NCBI GenBank assembly: GCA_002279765.1
Contig: NCCR01000366.1
Coordinates: 1 to 5,650, forward strand
Direction: 5' to 3'
DNA from: Verrucomicrobia bacterium 12-59-8
GTDB lineage: Bacteria > Verrucomicrobiota > Verrucomicrobiae > Verrucomicrobiales > Verrucomicrobiaceae
DNA: 5,650 bases
Below are positions 1 through 5,650 of this stretch, one piece after another. The notes beneath the pieces were generated by a model. The model did not search any database. It was not told where the DNA came from and saw only the letters and a list, made by a program, of their open reading frames with translations. The position numbers and the translations under genes are program-made. Position 1 is the first letter of the stretch. Each line of letters begins with the position of its first letter.

Positions 1-1
1 A

Positions 2-298
2 TCGAACAAGTGGCAGGTGTGGAAAAGCGAGCCCTTCACCGCGCTGACCACCTACATCCAGCTCATGCAGGAGTTCGGCTGGGAAAGCTGGCGCAAGTAT
101 CTGCATAGCTTTGACGACGCCACATTCGGCCCCGCGCCGAAAGGCGATGACGAGCGCCGCGACCAGTTCCTCGTGCGCTACTCCAAAATCACGAACAAGA
201 ACCTTGGCCCCTTCTTCGATGCCTGGGGCATTCCCGTCAGCTCAGCCGCAAAGGCGGAAGTGAGCAAGCTGGAGCCGTGGATGCCGAAGGGGATGTGA
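2..298 (+). CDS. C-terminal end of a probable M60/enhancin-like metallopeptidase (5' end outside window)
   Basis: The reading frame is open from the first bases of the window, so this is the tail (98 codons plus TGA) of a gene that starts upstream; the GTG at 17 is an internal Val codon. The visible part reads as one helical block: an ALTTYIQLMQEFGWESW segment, then NKNLGPFFDAWGIPVS, then a closing LEPWMPKG. This pattern (TYIQLQ-x-FGWE, then NL-x-x-FF-x-x-WG-x-P-x-S) is what I know from the C-terminal subdomain after the HExxH zinc site in M60/M60-like peptidases. The zinc motif itself would lie upstream, so activity cannot be judged. Members of the family are exported and several cleave mucin-type glycoproteins. 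The gene converges on the DUF1501 gene with 13 bp between stop codons. The family call is from recalled motif pattern only. Confidence 0.68.
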   Translation, partial: SNKWQVWKSEPFTALTTYIQLMQEFGWESWRKYLHSFDDATFGPAPKGDDERRDQFLVRYSKITNKNLGPFFDAWGIPVSSAAKAEVSKLEPWMPKGM

Positions 299-311
299 AG
301 CGAACGCTCAC
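295..311. terminator. Small hairpin between convergent stop codons
   Basis: GTGAAGC, loop GAAC, GCTCAC can fold into a six-pair stem with one bulged A. It includes the TGA of the M60-type gene (296-298) and ends one base before the stop of the DUF1501 gene (312-314). It is the only stem I see in the convergent gap and could weakly end transcription from either side. There is no T-run after it on either strand, so it is not a classic intrinsic terminator and may be chance. Confidence 0.2.
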
Positions 312-1739
312 CTACACTCGAATCAATTCGCGGATGGGTGTCCCGTTCGGAACGATGGGTGTGGGGCGGCCGCTGAAGTCATTGATCGTCTCTTTGGCGG
401 AGTCGATGCCCAGGTGGTGGTAGATCGTAGCGAGGAAATCGTGCGGCGAGCAGGCGTGCTCGACCACGTCTTCGCCGCGTTTGTCGCTGGCTCCAATGAT
501 GCCGCCGGTTTGCAGGCCACCACCGGCCCAGAGATTGGTAAAGGCACGCGGCCAGTGGTCGCGCCCTGGCTGCACGACACCCGCCGCTGCACTGGCCTCT
601 CCTGCGCCGGAACTGGCAACGTGGCTGATTTTGGGTGTGCGCCCAAACTCACCACTGACCACAACGAGCACGCGTTTGTCGAGACCCCGCGCATACACAT
701 CCTCAATCAACGCTGAAACGGCCTGATCGAAGGCTCCGGCACGGAAGCGCAGCGCATCAAAGACGTGGTGGTTGACGGCATGATCGTCCCAGTTGCCCAC
801 ACGTCCGCATTGCGGTCCATCGAGGCAGCTCGTGATGATCTCCACACCCGATTCAACCAAACGGCGCGCCAGCAGCAGTTGCTGACCCCAGCGGTGCATC
901 CCGTAGCGTTCGCGGGTGCGCTTGTCTTCTTTTGAGAGGTCAAACGCATGCCGCGTCTGCGGATTGGTGAGCAGCGTCATCGCCTGCGCTTCGAACTGAT
1001 CCATCGCGCCCATTTCACCAGCGGCATCGACGTTGCGTTCCAGCTTGTCGAGACTGTGCAGCAAGGCCATGCGGTCATTCAAACGGGCCAGCTTGGACGG
1101 GTCGGACAGGCCGACGTTTGGCACGGCAAAATCCGGGCGGCTGGGATCATTCAGCACCGAGAGCGGCGAGTAGGCAGCGTTCACAAACCCCGGGCCGGCG
1201 ATGGTGAAGCTGTCGTAATTGATGATCGGGTTCACGCCGATGTAGTTCGGCAACGGACTGCCGCGCTTGTTTTTCGAGCGCATGAAATTCGCCACGGTCA
1301 TCCAGTCCGGCAGCAAGGGCTTGGGTTTGTCACGCGCATCCGTATCGCCACTGAGCATTTGCAGAGATCCTGCCGGATGCCCGCCGCCGGTGTGCGTCAT
1401 CGAGCGCAGCAGGGTGAATTTGTCGGCGATCTTTGCCTGCAATGGAATCAACTCGGTGAGCTGCATGCCGGGCACCTTGGTTTTGATGGTCTTGAATGGG
1501 CCACGATACTCGCTGCCGATCTCCGGTTTGGGATCATAGGTGTCGAGATGTGAGCACCCGCCCCGCAACCACACCAAAATGACAGCGGTGCGTTCACGCA
1601 CAGGCTTCGCGGCATTCTCAGCGCGGAGCTTGAGCAATCCCGGCCAGCCCAGGCTCGCAAATCCCGTGAGTCCGAAGCGCATGAAGCCACGTCGGTCCAA
1701 GGGACCGGAACAAACAGGCTGGGGCGAGGCAGAAGGCAT
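312..1739 (-). CDS. DUF1501 family protein with twin-arginine signal
   Basis: A 475-residue DUF1501 protein (alkaline phosphatase/sulfatase-like fold), of normal full length. I chose the ATG at 1739; a TTG two codons earlier (1745) is possible. No strong Shine-Dalgarno sequence is visible. Residues 15-23 (DRRGFMRFG) form a Tat signal followed by a hydrophobic stretch to about residue 40, so the folded protein should be exported. Family landmarks in order: LRGGCSHLDTYDPKPE at about 58-73, EYRGPF at 77-82, LLRSMTH at 110-116, WDDH at 317-320, SGEFGRTPK at 362-370, GRDHWP at 392-397, AGGGL at 405-409 and YHHLGID near 440-446. The Asp and His residues in these blocks are the likely metal ligands, by analogy with the superfamily. 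The biochemical role of DUF1501 proteins is not established; in planctomycetes and verrucomicrobia they usually sit beside DUF1549/DUF1553 cytochrome-like proteins, which are not seen here. It follows the broken propeller gene by 45 bp on the same strand and probably shares its transcript. Confidence 0.93.
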   Translation of the reverse strand: MPSASPQPVCSGPLDRRGFMRFGLTGFASLGWPGLLKLRAENAAKPVRERTAVILVWLRGGCSHLDTYDPKPEIGSEYRGPFKTIKTKVPGMQLTELIPLQAKIADKFTLLRSMTHTGGGHPAGSLQMLSGDTDARDKPKPLLPDWMTVANFMRSKNKRGSPLPNYIGVNPIINYDSFTIAGPGFVNAAYSPLSVLNDPSRPDFAVPNVGLSDPSKLARLNDRMALLHSLDKLERNVDAAGEMGAMDQFEAQAMTLLTNPQTRHAFDLSKEDKRTRERYGMHRWGQQLLLARRLVESGVEIITSCLDGPQCGRVGNWDDHAVNHHVFDALRFRAGAFDQAVSALIEDVYARGLDKRVLVVVSGEFGRTPKISHVASSGAGEASAAAGVVQPGRDHWPRAFTNLWAGGGLQTGGIIGASDKRGEDVVEHACSPHDFLATIYHHLGIDSAKETINDFSGRPTPIVPNGTPIRELIRV

Positions 1740-1784
1740 GTGCAACCATACGGCTGCCAGCCGGGAATTCTTCGGGGCAGAGAA
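1740..1784 (-). other. 45-bp intergenic leader with a small stem
   Basis: The gap between the propeller-gene stop and the DUF1501 start holds a five-pair stem, CGGCT/AGCCG with a three-base loop, at 1751-1763, about 12 bases upstream of the chosen ATG. No convincing promoter or Shine-Dalgarno sequence is visible. The stem could modulate translation of the DUF1501 gene or be chance. Confidence 0.25.
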
Positions 1785-3036
1785 TCACTTCGCCAGCGAC
1801 GCGCACACAATCTCCTCGTCATTGCGCATGAAGACGCACTGGTTGGCACAGGCAGGGTGTGACCACACCACAGCCCGGCGCGGATCGGTGGTGGTGGGTT
1901 TCAGGAGCTTGGCGCGACTGATCTCCTCGTAGCCTTTCGGCGTGAGATTGGCGATGATGAGATCTCCTTGTTCGTTGGCGAGGAAGAAACGGTTTTCGTG
2001 TTTGATGATGAAGGCGTTGGCCCAGCGCACGGGTTTGTCGCCGGTGGTCGCGGCGAAGGTTTCCCAGAGGCGCTCGCCGGTATTAAGCTTCAGGCAGCGG
2101 AGCTGGCCGTAGCTGCACACGCCGTAGATGTGACCGTTCTCGATGAACGGAGTGCTGATGAGGCTGTGCAGTGTGTCGGTGTTTTTTTCGCTGAAGCTTT
2201 TGCCCTCCCATTGCAGGGTGGCCGTTGGTTTGGTGGCATCCAGTTTGAAGCATTTCGAACTGGTGTAAAATGAGCTGAACAGAAGCATATCCCCAGCAAG
2301 GCGTGGAGTAGCCACGGTGAGCCCGAAGCGCACCTCCCATGGATATGACCACAACACTTTTCCTGTGGCAGGATCGAGCGAGTTCACGGCCTGCGGATGC
2401 CAGAGGATGAGCTGCTTGGTGCCACCCGCCTCGATCATCGTTGGCGGGCAATAGCCAGGCTCGCGTGCATCCAGCGCACGCCAGATTTCTTTGCCGCTGT
2501 CCTTGTCAAAGGCGACCGCCACGCTGCCCGGACCGCCGCAGAGACAGATCAGGCGCTGACCATCAAGCAGCGGATGTCCGGCAAAGCCCCACAAGGCACA
2601 GGAGGTTTCCCTCCGCGCCGAGCGTCCATACTTTGCCTCCGCTCACCACTGGAGTACAGCGCGGGCCGGTGGAATAGCTCATCGTGTAAGTGCATTCGTA
2701 GCGATGCTCCCAAACGAGCGCACCTGACTTCGCATCCAGACAAAACACGCGCTCGGTGCCGGGAATGATCCCCCGCGCGAAGGCGTTGCCGGGCTCGCTG
2801 CTCTTTTCGGCCACCTGGCGGTCCATGAGATAAACCTTGCCTTCCGCGACGGCCGGACCGGTGTAGCCACCGCCGATCTTCACCCGCCACAGCACTTTGG
2901 GACCACCTGCTGGAAAGGTGTCGATGATGCCGGACTCGCGCCAGACGCTGTCGCCTTGAGGCCCCAGCCAGTGCGGCCAGTCGTCGGCACGGAGCATGAC
3001 GGACAGCAGTAGAAGGATGAAAAAGGCGGAGCGCAT
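1785..3036 (-). pseudogene. PQQ-binding-like beta-propeller repeat protein, broken by an internal deletion/frameshift
   Basis: The N-terminal part starts at ATG 3036 (GGTGAG about 11 bases upstream is a plausible ribosome site) with a Sec signal peptide, residues 1-17 ending LRA|DD. It continues with WPHWLGP, GGGYTGPAVAEGKVY, PGNAFARG, PGTERVFCLDAKSG and LGAEGNLLCL (residue 148). This frame then runs nine foreign residues to a TGA at 2563-2565. The remaining 268-269 residues resume in another frame at about 2594 with WGFAGHPLLDG, ICLCGGPGS, FDKDSGKEIW, EPGYCPPTMIEAGG, LDPATGKVLWSYPW, CSYGQLRCLKLNTGERLWE and WSHPACANQ, ending at TGA 1785. In the homologues I recall, LxCL and WGFAGHP are joined by a DAxTGxVxW blade strand of roughly 20-25 residues. 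That strand is absent, so this is an out-of-frame deletion rather than a single-base error. Intact members are exported propellers of about 430-440 residues and unknown function. The gene heads the DUF1501 transcript and is divergent from nanA. A sequencing or assembly error remains possible. Confidence 0.88.
2592..2614 (-). other. Deletion junction and adjacent hairpin in the propeller gene
   Basis: On the coding strand the upstream frame reads TGC CTT and the downstream frame reads TTG TGG GGC, overlapping at CTTG (2595-2592). A short TTG/CTTG microhomology could therefore have supported the deletion. The size must be 3n+2 bases to produce this frame change; with the spacing I recall from homologues it would be near 68. 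Just upstream (2601-2614) is a perfect stem GGAGG-GAAA-CCTCC, a GNRA-type tetraloop hairpin, which could promote replication slippage or a local read or assembly error. Confidence 0.6.
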
Positions 3037-3103
3037 GGACAAACAAACTCACCATCATGAATCATGTTGCAGAGGATTTTGCGTATCGCACGTTTGCCCC
3101 ATT
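3037..3103. promoter_or_regulatory. 67-bp divergent intergenic region with an 11-bp palindrome
   Basis: This short stretch must hold start signals for nanA (+) and for the propeller/DUF1501 unit (-). At 3056-3066 it contains CATGA-A-TCATG, an odd-length inverted repeat with five-base arms, next to the likely ribosome site of the - strand gene (complement of 3048-3053). That is a plausible place for a shared operator, but no regulator family can be named. I cannot identify confident -35/-10 boxes on either strand. AGAGGA at 3071-3076 lies too far from the nanA ATG to be a normal Shine-Dalgarno. Confidence 0.4.
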
Positions 3104-4030
3104 ATGCTGAACCTGCCTGAATCCCAACGCCTGCACAGCCTGGTCACGGCCACCCACACGCCATTTCATCCCGATGGCTCGCTCAATCTCAACTTGGTGG
3201 AAAAACAAACAGAGTTCCTGCTCTCAAGAGGAGTGAACACCGTTTTCATCGGTGGCAGCACCGGCGAAAGTCACTCACTCACTTACGATGAGCGTCACCT
3301 GCTGGCCAAATGCTGGATGGCGGTCACGAAGGGCACCGCCCTGCGCGTGGTGGTGCATGTGGGAGCGAACTGTGTCGCCGATGCAAAAGCGCTGGCGGAT
3401 CAGGCGGAGGATCTCGGTGCAGCGGCCATCGCGGCGCTGGCACCGATGTATTTCAAGCCGAAGAACGTTGAGGTGCTGGTAGAAACGATGGCGCAAATCG
3501 CCGCAGCAGCACCTGACACGCCCTTCTACTACTATGACATTCCGTCGATGACCGGCGTGAATCTTTCCGTGGCTGATTTCCTGCAGCAGGCGCGTGAACG
3601 CATCCCGAATCTGGCCGGTGTGAAATTCACCAATCCCGACCTCATGGCCTATCAGTACTGCCTGCGTGCTGACAATGGCGCGTGGGATTTACCCTTCGGC
3701 TGCGATGAGCACATGCTCGGCGCTTTGGCGATGGGTGCCAAGGGAGCCGTCGGCAGCGGTTTCAACTTCGCCGCGCCTATCTACCTGCGCCTGCTGGCCG
3801 CGTTTGCACAGAATGATTTCGCCGCTGCAAGGATGGAACAGTTCCGCGGAGTGCAGATCATCAGCACGCTCGTCAGCTACGGCTACATGGGAGCCGCGAA
3901 AGCCGTGATGGCCATGCTCGGTGTCGATGTCGGCCCCGCACGCCTGCCTAATACGACGCTCAGCGATGCCCAAAAAGACAAGCTGCGTGGCGAACTCGAA
4001 GCTATGGATTTCTTCGAGTGGGTGAAGTAA
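3104..4030 (+). CDS. nanA: N-acetylneuraminate lyase (sialic acid aldolase), DapA/NanA superfamily
   Basis: A 308-residue TIM-barrel class I aldolase that would split N-acetylneuraminate into N-acetylmannosamine and pyruvate in the cytoplasm. The ATG at 3104 is chosen because family similarity begins about ten residues later (LVTATHTPF). In-frame ATGs further upstream (2996, 3035) would add a Cys/His-rich stretch with no family counterpart and overlap the divergent gene. Motifs: GGSTGES at 50-56 (carboxylate-binding Ser/Thr), YYYDIPSMTGV at 142-152 with Tyr144 as catalytic tyrosine, GVKFTNPDL at 172-180 with Lys174 as the Schiff-base lysine, GCDEHML at 199-205, and GAKGAVGSGFN at 211-221. The FYYYxIPxxTGV block and the GxDExxLxALxMGAxGAVGS stretch resemble animal N-acetylneuraminate pyruvate-lyase more than E. 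coli NanA. Length is normal. No nanE, nanK, sialidase or transporter is in view. A related keto-sugar acid lyase is the main alternative. Confidence 0.88.
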   Translation: MLNLPESQRLHSLVTATHTPFHPDGSLNLNLVEKQTEFLLSRGVNTVFIGGSTGESHSLTYDERHLLAKCWMAVTKGTALRVVVHVGANCVADAKALADQAEDLGAAAIAALAPMYFKPKNVEVLVETMAQIAAAAPDTPFYYYDIPSMTGVNLSVADFLQQARERIPNLAGVKFTNPDLMAYQYCLRADNGAWDLPFGCDEHMLGALAMGAKGAVGSGFNFAAPIYLRLLAAFAQNDFAAARMEQFRGVQIISTLVSYGYMGAAKAVMAMLGVDVGPARLPNTTLSDAQKDKLRGELEAMDFFEWVK

Positions 4031-4036
4031 GCCGGA

Positions 4037-4963
4037 TCAGCGTTTCACCTGTAGCAACGGTGTCGGCAGATGCTCGCTGGTCATCCAAAGTGTGCGGCTG
4101 TCAGCATCGTAGCAGACGCCTTCGAGCTGACGCAGCAGTTCAGGCTCGATGCGCACCGGCGGTTGCTGCAAGGCTGTGGCGAGTGGTTTGTCCGCCGGCA
4201 GCACCCATTCATAGAGGCTGCTGTAAGTGGAAACGACCATGCGTGAACCATCCGGTGCAAAGCAGGCGCTGGTGGCCATGCAGTTGTCGTGCGGGCGTTT
4301 GCCAGCGCGAATCAACGTGGGGAAGATCAGATCGGCGACTTTTTCCAGCGCCATGCCCACCTTCGCCTGCAAAGGCTGCGGGAAAGCATAGAGCGCGCTT
4401 TTGCCATCGGGACTCTTGGTCAGGAGGTAAAGACGGTTGGTCTGCGGATGCACGAGCAAACTTTCGGCGTTGCGACTGCCTTCGGGATAATAGGCACGCC
4501 AGATCTGCGGCGCGGCGGTTGCGGTTTCTGCCACCGGCTTGCCGGGAGCATTGATCTCAGGCTCGGGGATCTGGTAAACCTGAATGGTGGGTCGGACGAA
4601 GAGATTGTCGCCGATGTCACCGATGAAGAGCGCCGGGGCACCGTTTTCACCTTTGCCTCTGGCGATGTCCTCCCAGTCAAAATTGGCCGCATCGCGTATC
4701 CGCACCTTGGCCCGCGTTTTGCCGCTGCGATCGATGGCGAAAACACAGGGATCGCCGCCGGAATCATTAAGGGTCCAGAAAATCGAGGGATCGCGCCCGC
4801 CAAGCGCCAGCCCGGAACTTTCCTTGATGCGTTTATCCTCAAGGATGGCCACCCGCGTGCTGGTGCTGGGCACCGGCTGCTCCGGCCATGCACCCGCAGT
4901 CTGCCCACAACTGACCGAAGCCGCCGTGAAAATGAGAGCAAGGTGGAGCAGGAGGGAGTTCAT
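4037..4963 (-). CDS. Secreted beta-propeller-like protein of unknown function
   Basis: A 308-residue exported protein. The ATG at 4963 lies 3 bp after the stop of the amidase gene, and GGGG about 8 bases upstream, inside the amidase's last codons, could serve as ribosome site. The N-terminus (LLLHLALIFTAASVSCG) is a Sec signal; Cys19 makes a lipoprotein possible, but the lipobox (S-V-S-C) is poor. Landmarks: ESSGLALG at 48-55, FWTLNDSGG at 62-70, FDWEDIARG at 95-103, LFIGDIGDN at 112-120 followed by VYQIPEPE, RNAESLLVHP at 164-173, LYLLTKSPDG at 178-187, ACFAPDGSRMVVSTYSSLYEW at 233-253 and QLEGVCYDADSRTLWMTSE at 279-297. These mark a recurrent bacterial family of exported propeller proteins whose acidic NDSGG/DWED/GDIGDN blocks may bind metal. 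I know no established function. Tight coupling to the amidase suggests joint expression. It converges on nanA with 6 bp between stops. Confidence 0.8.
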   Translation of the reverse strand: MNSLLLHLALIFTAASVSCGQTAGAWPEQPVPSTSTRVAILEDKRIKESSGLALGGRDPSIFWTLNDSGGDPCVFAIDRSGKTRAKVRIRDAANFDWEDIARGKGENGAPALFIGDIGDNLFVRPTIQVYQIPEPEINAPGKPVAETATAAPQIWRAYYPEGSRNAESLLVHPQTNRLYLLTKSPDGKSALYAFPQPLQAKVGMALEKVADLIFPTLIRAGKRPHDNCMATSACFAPDGSRMVVSTYSSLYEWVLPADKPLATALQQPPVRIEPELLRQLEGVCYDADSRTLWMTSEHLPTPLLQVKR

Positions 4964-4966
4964 GAT

Positions 4967-5650
4967 TTACCCCAATGGCGTCGCCGGCCCTGCCAGCATG
5001 CGGTTGTAATGAAACTGTACGCGTCCCTGAAACCAGCGCCAGGTCTGTCCGGGCCGGCCATTCTCCAGCAGGAAATGCGGGCAGTCTTTGTGCGGGGGGT
5101 TGGCGCCGGCACGCGGCCAGTGGTAGTGAGGCACCACATGGTCGAGCGGGATGTTGTACGCACGCATGAGATACGCGGCGAGCCGGGCGGTGCGGTCAAT
5201 GGTGGTGCCGATGTCGTTGCCATTGTGCTCGCACATCTCGATGCCGATGCTGTAGTTGTTGCCGGGTCCGTCGAAGTCGGCGTGCTCGCCCTGCTCACGG
5301 CAGGGCAGGTGCTGGATGGCCACGTCGTCCTGCACCGTGAAGTGCCAGGTGAGAAAGCCAATGCGGTTCCCCCCCCTGCGTTTCGTGGCACGCAAGGCGC
5401 CACGCTTCAGAGCCAGCGCATGCTGGTAGGCATTGCCCGTGTAGTTTTGCGTGCTGTGAATGGTGATGTAGCGCGGATTCATGGCCCGGTAGGTGCGGCG
5501 ACCCACCGTGCCAGCGGGGATGATGTCGAGCTTGATGTGCGTTTCACCGAGAAGTTGATCCGGCGTCATCGCCCCGGGAGCCACCGGCGCAAAGCGTGAC
5601 TCCCAGCGTGCAACGCGCGAACCGTCATAGGTAGAGCAAGCCACGACAAT
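4967..5650 (-). CDS. N-acetylmuramoyl-L-alanine amidase, zinc Amidase_2 family (5' end outside window)
   Basis: The frame is open to the window edge. The GTG at 5644 would give 225 residues, but two further codons (Ile-Val) precede it and the start reads I-V-V-A-C-S, which looks like the end of a lipoprotein signal (V-A-C), so the true start probably lies beyond 5650. Numbering from that GTG: YITIHSTQNY at 59-68 gives zinc ligand His63; LTWHFTVQDDVAIQHLP at 98-114 and GEHAD at 119-123 match the family; YSIGIEMCE at 131-139 carries a conserved Glu; VVPHYHWP at 170-177 supplies the second zinc His (likely His173); HKDCPHFL at 185-192 supplies Cys188 as third ligand and Lys186 in the position of the T7-lysozyme catalytic lysine. 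It should cut the bond between muramic acid and the peptide stem, outside the cytoplasmic membrane, in wall turnover or in attacking foreign peptidoglycan. An eight-G tract lies in the gene (5369-5376) but the frame is intact through it. Confidence 0.88.
   Translation of the reverse strand: MVVACSTYDGSRVARWESRFAPVAPGAMTPDQLLGETHIKLDIIPAGTVGRRTYRAMNPRYITIHSTQNYTGNAYQHALALKRGALRATKRRGGNRIGFLTWHFTVQDDVAIQHLPCREQGEHADFDGPGNNYSIGIEMCEHNGNDIGTTIDRTARLAAYLMRAYNIPLDHVVPHYHWPRAGANPPHKDCPHFLLENGRPGQTWRWFQGRVQFHYNRMLAGPATPLG

Noticed and set aside
544..560. A 17-bp exact direct repeat, second copy at 5108-5124
   Set aside because: Both copies encode the same short peptide HWPRA in frame on the - strand, one in the DUF1501 GRDHWP motif and one in the amidase VPHYHWP motif. 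Shared codon choice explains it without a mobile or regulatory repeat.
948..1553. A 201-codon open frame on the + strand
   Set aside because: It is antisense to the conserved middle of the DUF1501 gene and shows no domain, signal or ribosome site of its own.
2563..2620. Programmed ribosomal frameshift in the propeller gene
   Set aside because: There is no slippery heptamer of the usual kind, and a shift would not restore the missing blade strand between LxCL and WGFAGHP. Deletion explains both the frame change and the lost residues.
2996..3103. A 36-residue N-terminal extension of the sialic acid lyase with Cys and His residues
   Set aside because: It overlaps the divergent signal-peptide gene, has no counterpart in the family, and the ATG at 3104 gives a normal-length enzyme.
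4031..4036. Terminator between convergent nanA and propeller-like gene
   Set aside because: Only six bases separate the stop codons and I see no stem with a T-run around them.
4289..5599. A 436-codon open frame on the + strand
   Set aside because: It runs antisense through two genes whose - strand frames carry clear family motifs, and its own translation shows no recognisable domain. Long antisense frames are expected in GC-rich coding DNA.

Overview
The window looks like a piece of chromosome from a GC-rich Verrucomicrobiota-type bacterium (Prosthecobacter/Verrucomicrobium-like), or less likely a planctomycete. This is inferred from the gene families: a Tat-exported DUF1501 protein, a Sec-exported PQQ-like beta-propeller of the WPHWLGP type, an M60-type metallopeptidase end and a secreted propeller with NDSGG/DWED/GDIGDN motifs are typical of that superphylum. 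No rRNA, tRNA, CRISPR array, insertion sequence or integrase was seen.

Layout. (1) Bases 2-298, + strand: the C-terminal end of a probable M60/enhancin-like metallopeptidase. (2) Bases 312-3036, - strand: a two-gene unit, a PQQ-like beta-propeller followed 45 bp later by a DUF1501 protein. The propeller gene is broken. Its first 148 codons and its last ~268 codons lie in different frames, and the strand that normally links them is missing, so about 20-25 residues appear to have been deleted out of frame at 2592-2595. (3) Bases 3104-4030, + strand, divergent from the propeller gene: an N-acetylneuraminate lyase with a complete active site and a C-terminal half resembling the animal-type enzyme. 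(4) Bases 4037-5650, - strand: a second two-gene unit, a zinc N-acetylmuramoyl-L-alanine amidase (5' end outside the window) and, 3 bp after it, a secreted six-motif beta-propeller protein of unknown function. The gene ends are very tightly packed: 13 bp and 6 bp at the two convergent junctions.

How it may work together. Only the sialic acid lyase has a firm biochemical assignment in carbon metabolism. The M60 end (a family that includes mucin-active proteases) and the exported proteins around the lyase would fit use of host- or detritus-derived glycoproteins, but no other nan gene, sialidase or transporter is in view, so that link is an inference. The amidase/propeller pair looks like an independent cell-wall or exported unit.

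I did not find a convincing new biological system. The most checkable surprises are the deletion/frameshift in the propeller gene and a small palindrome in the 67-bp divergent intergenic region.
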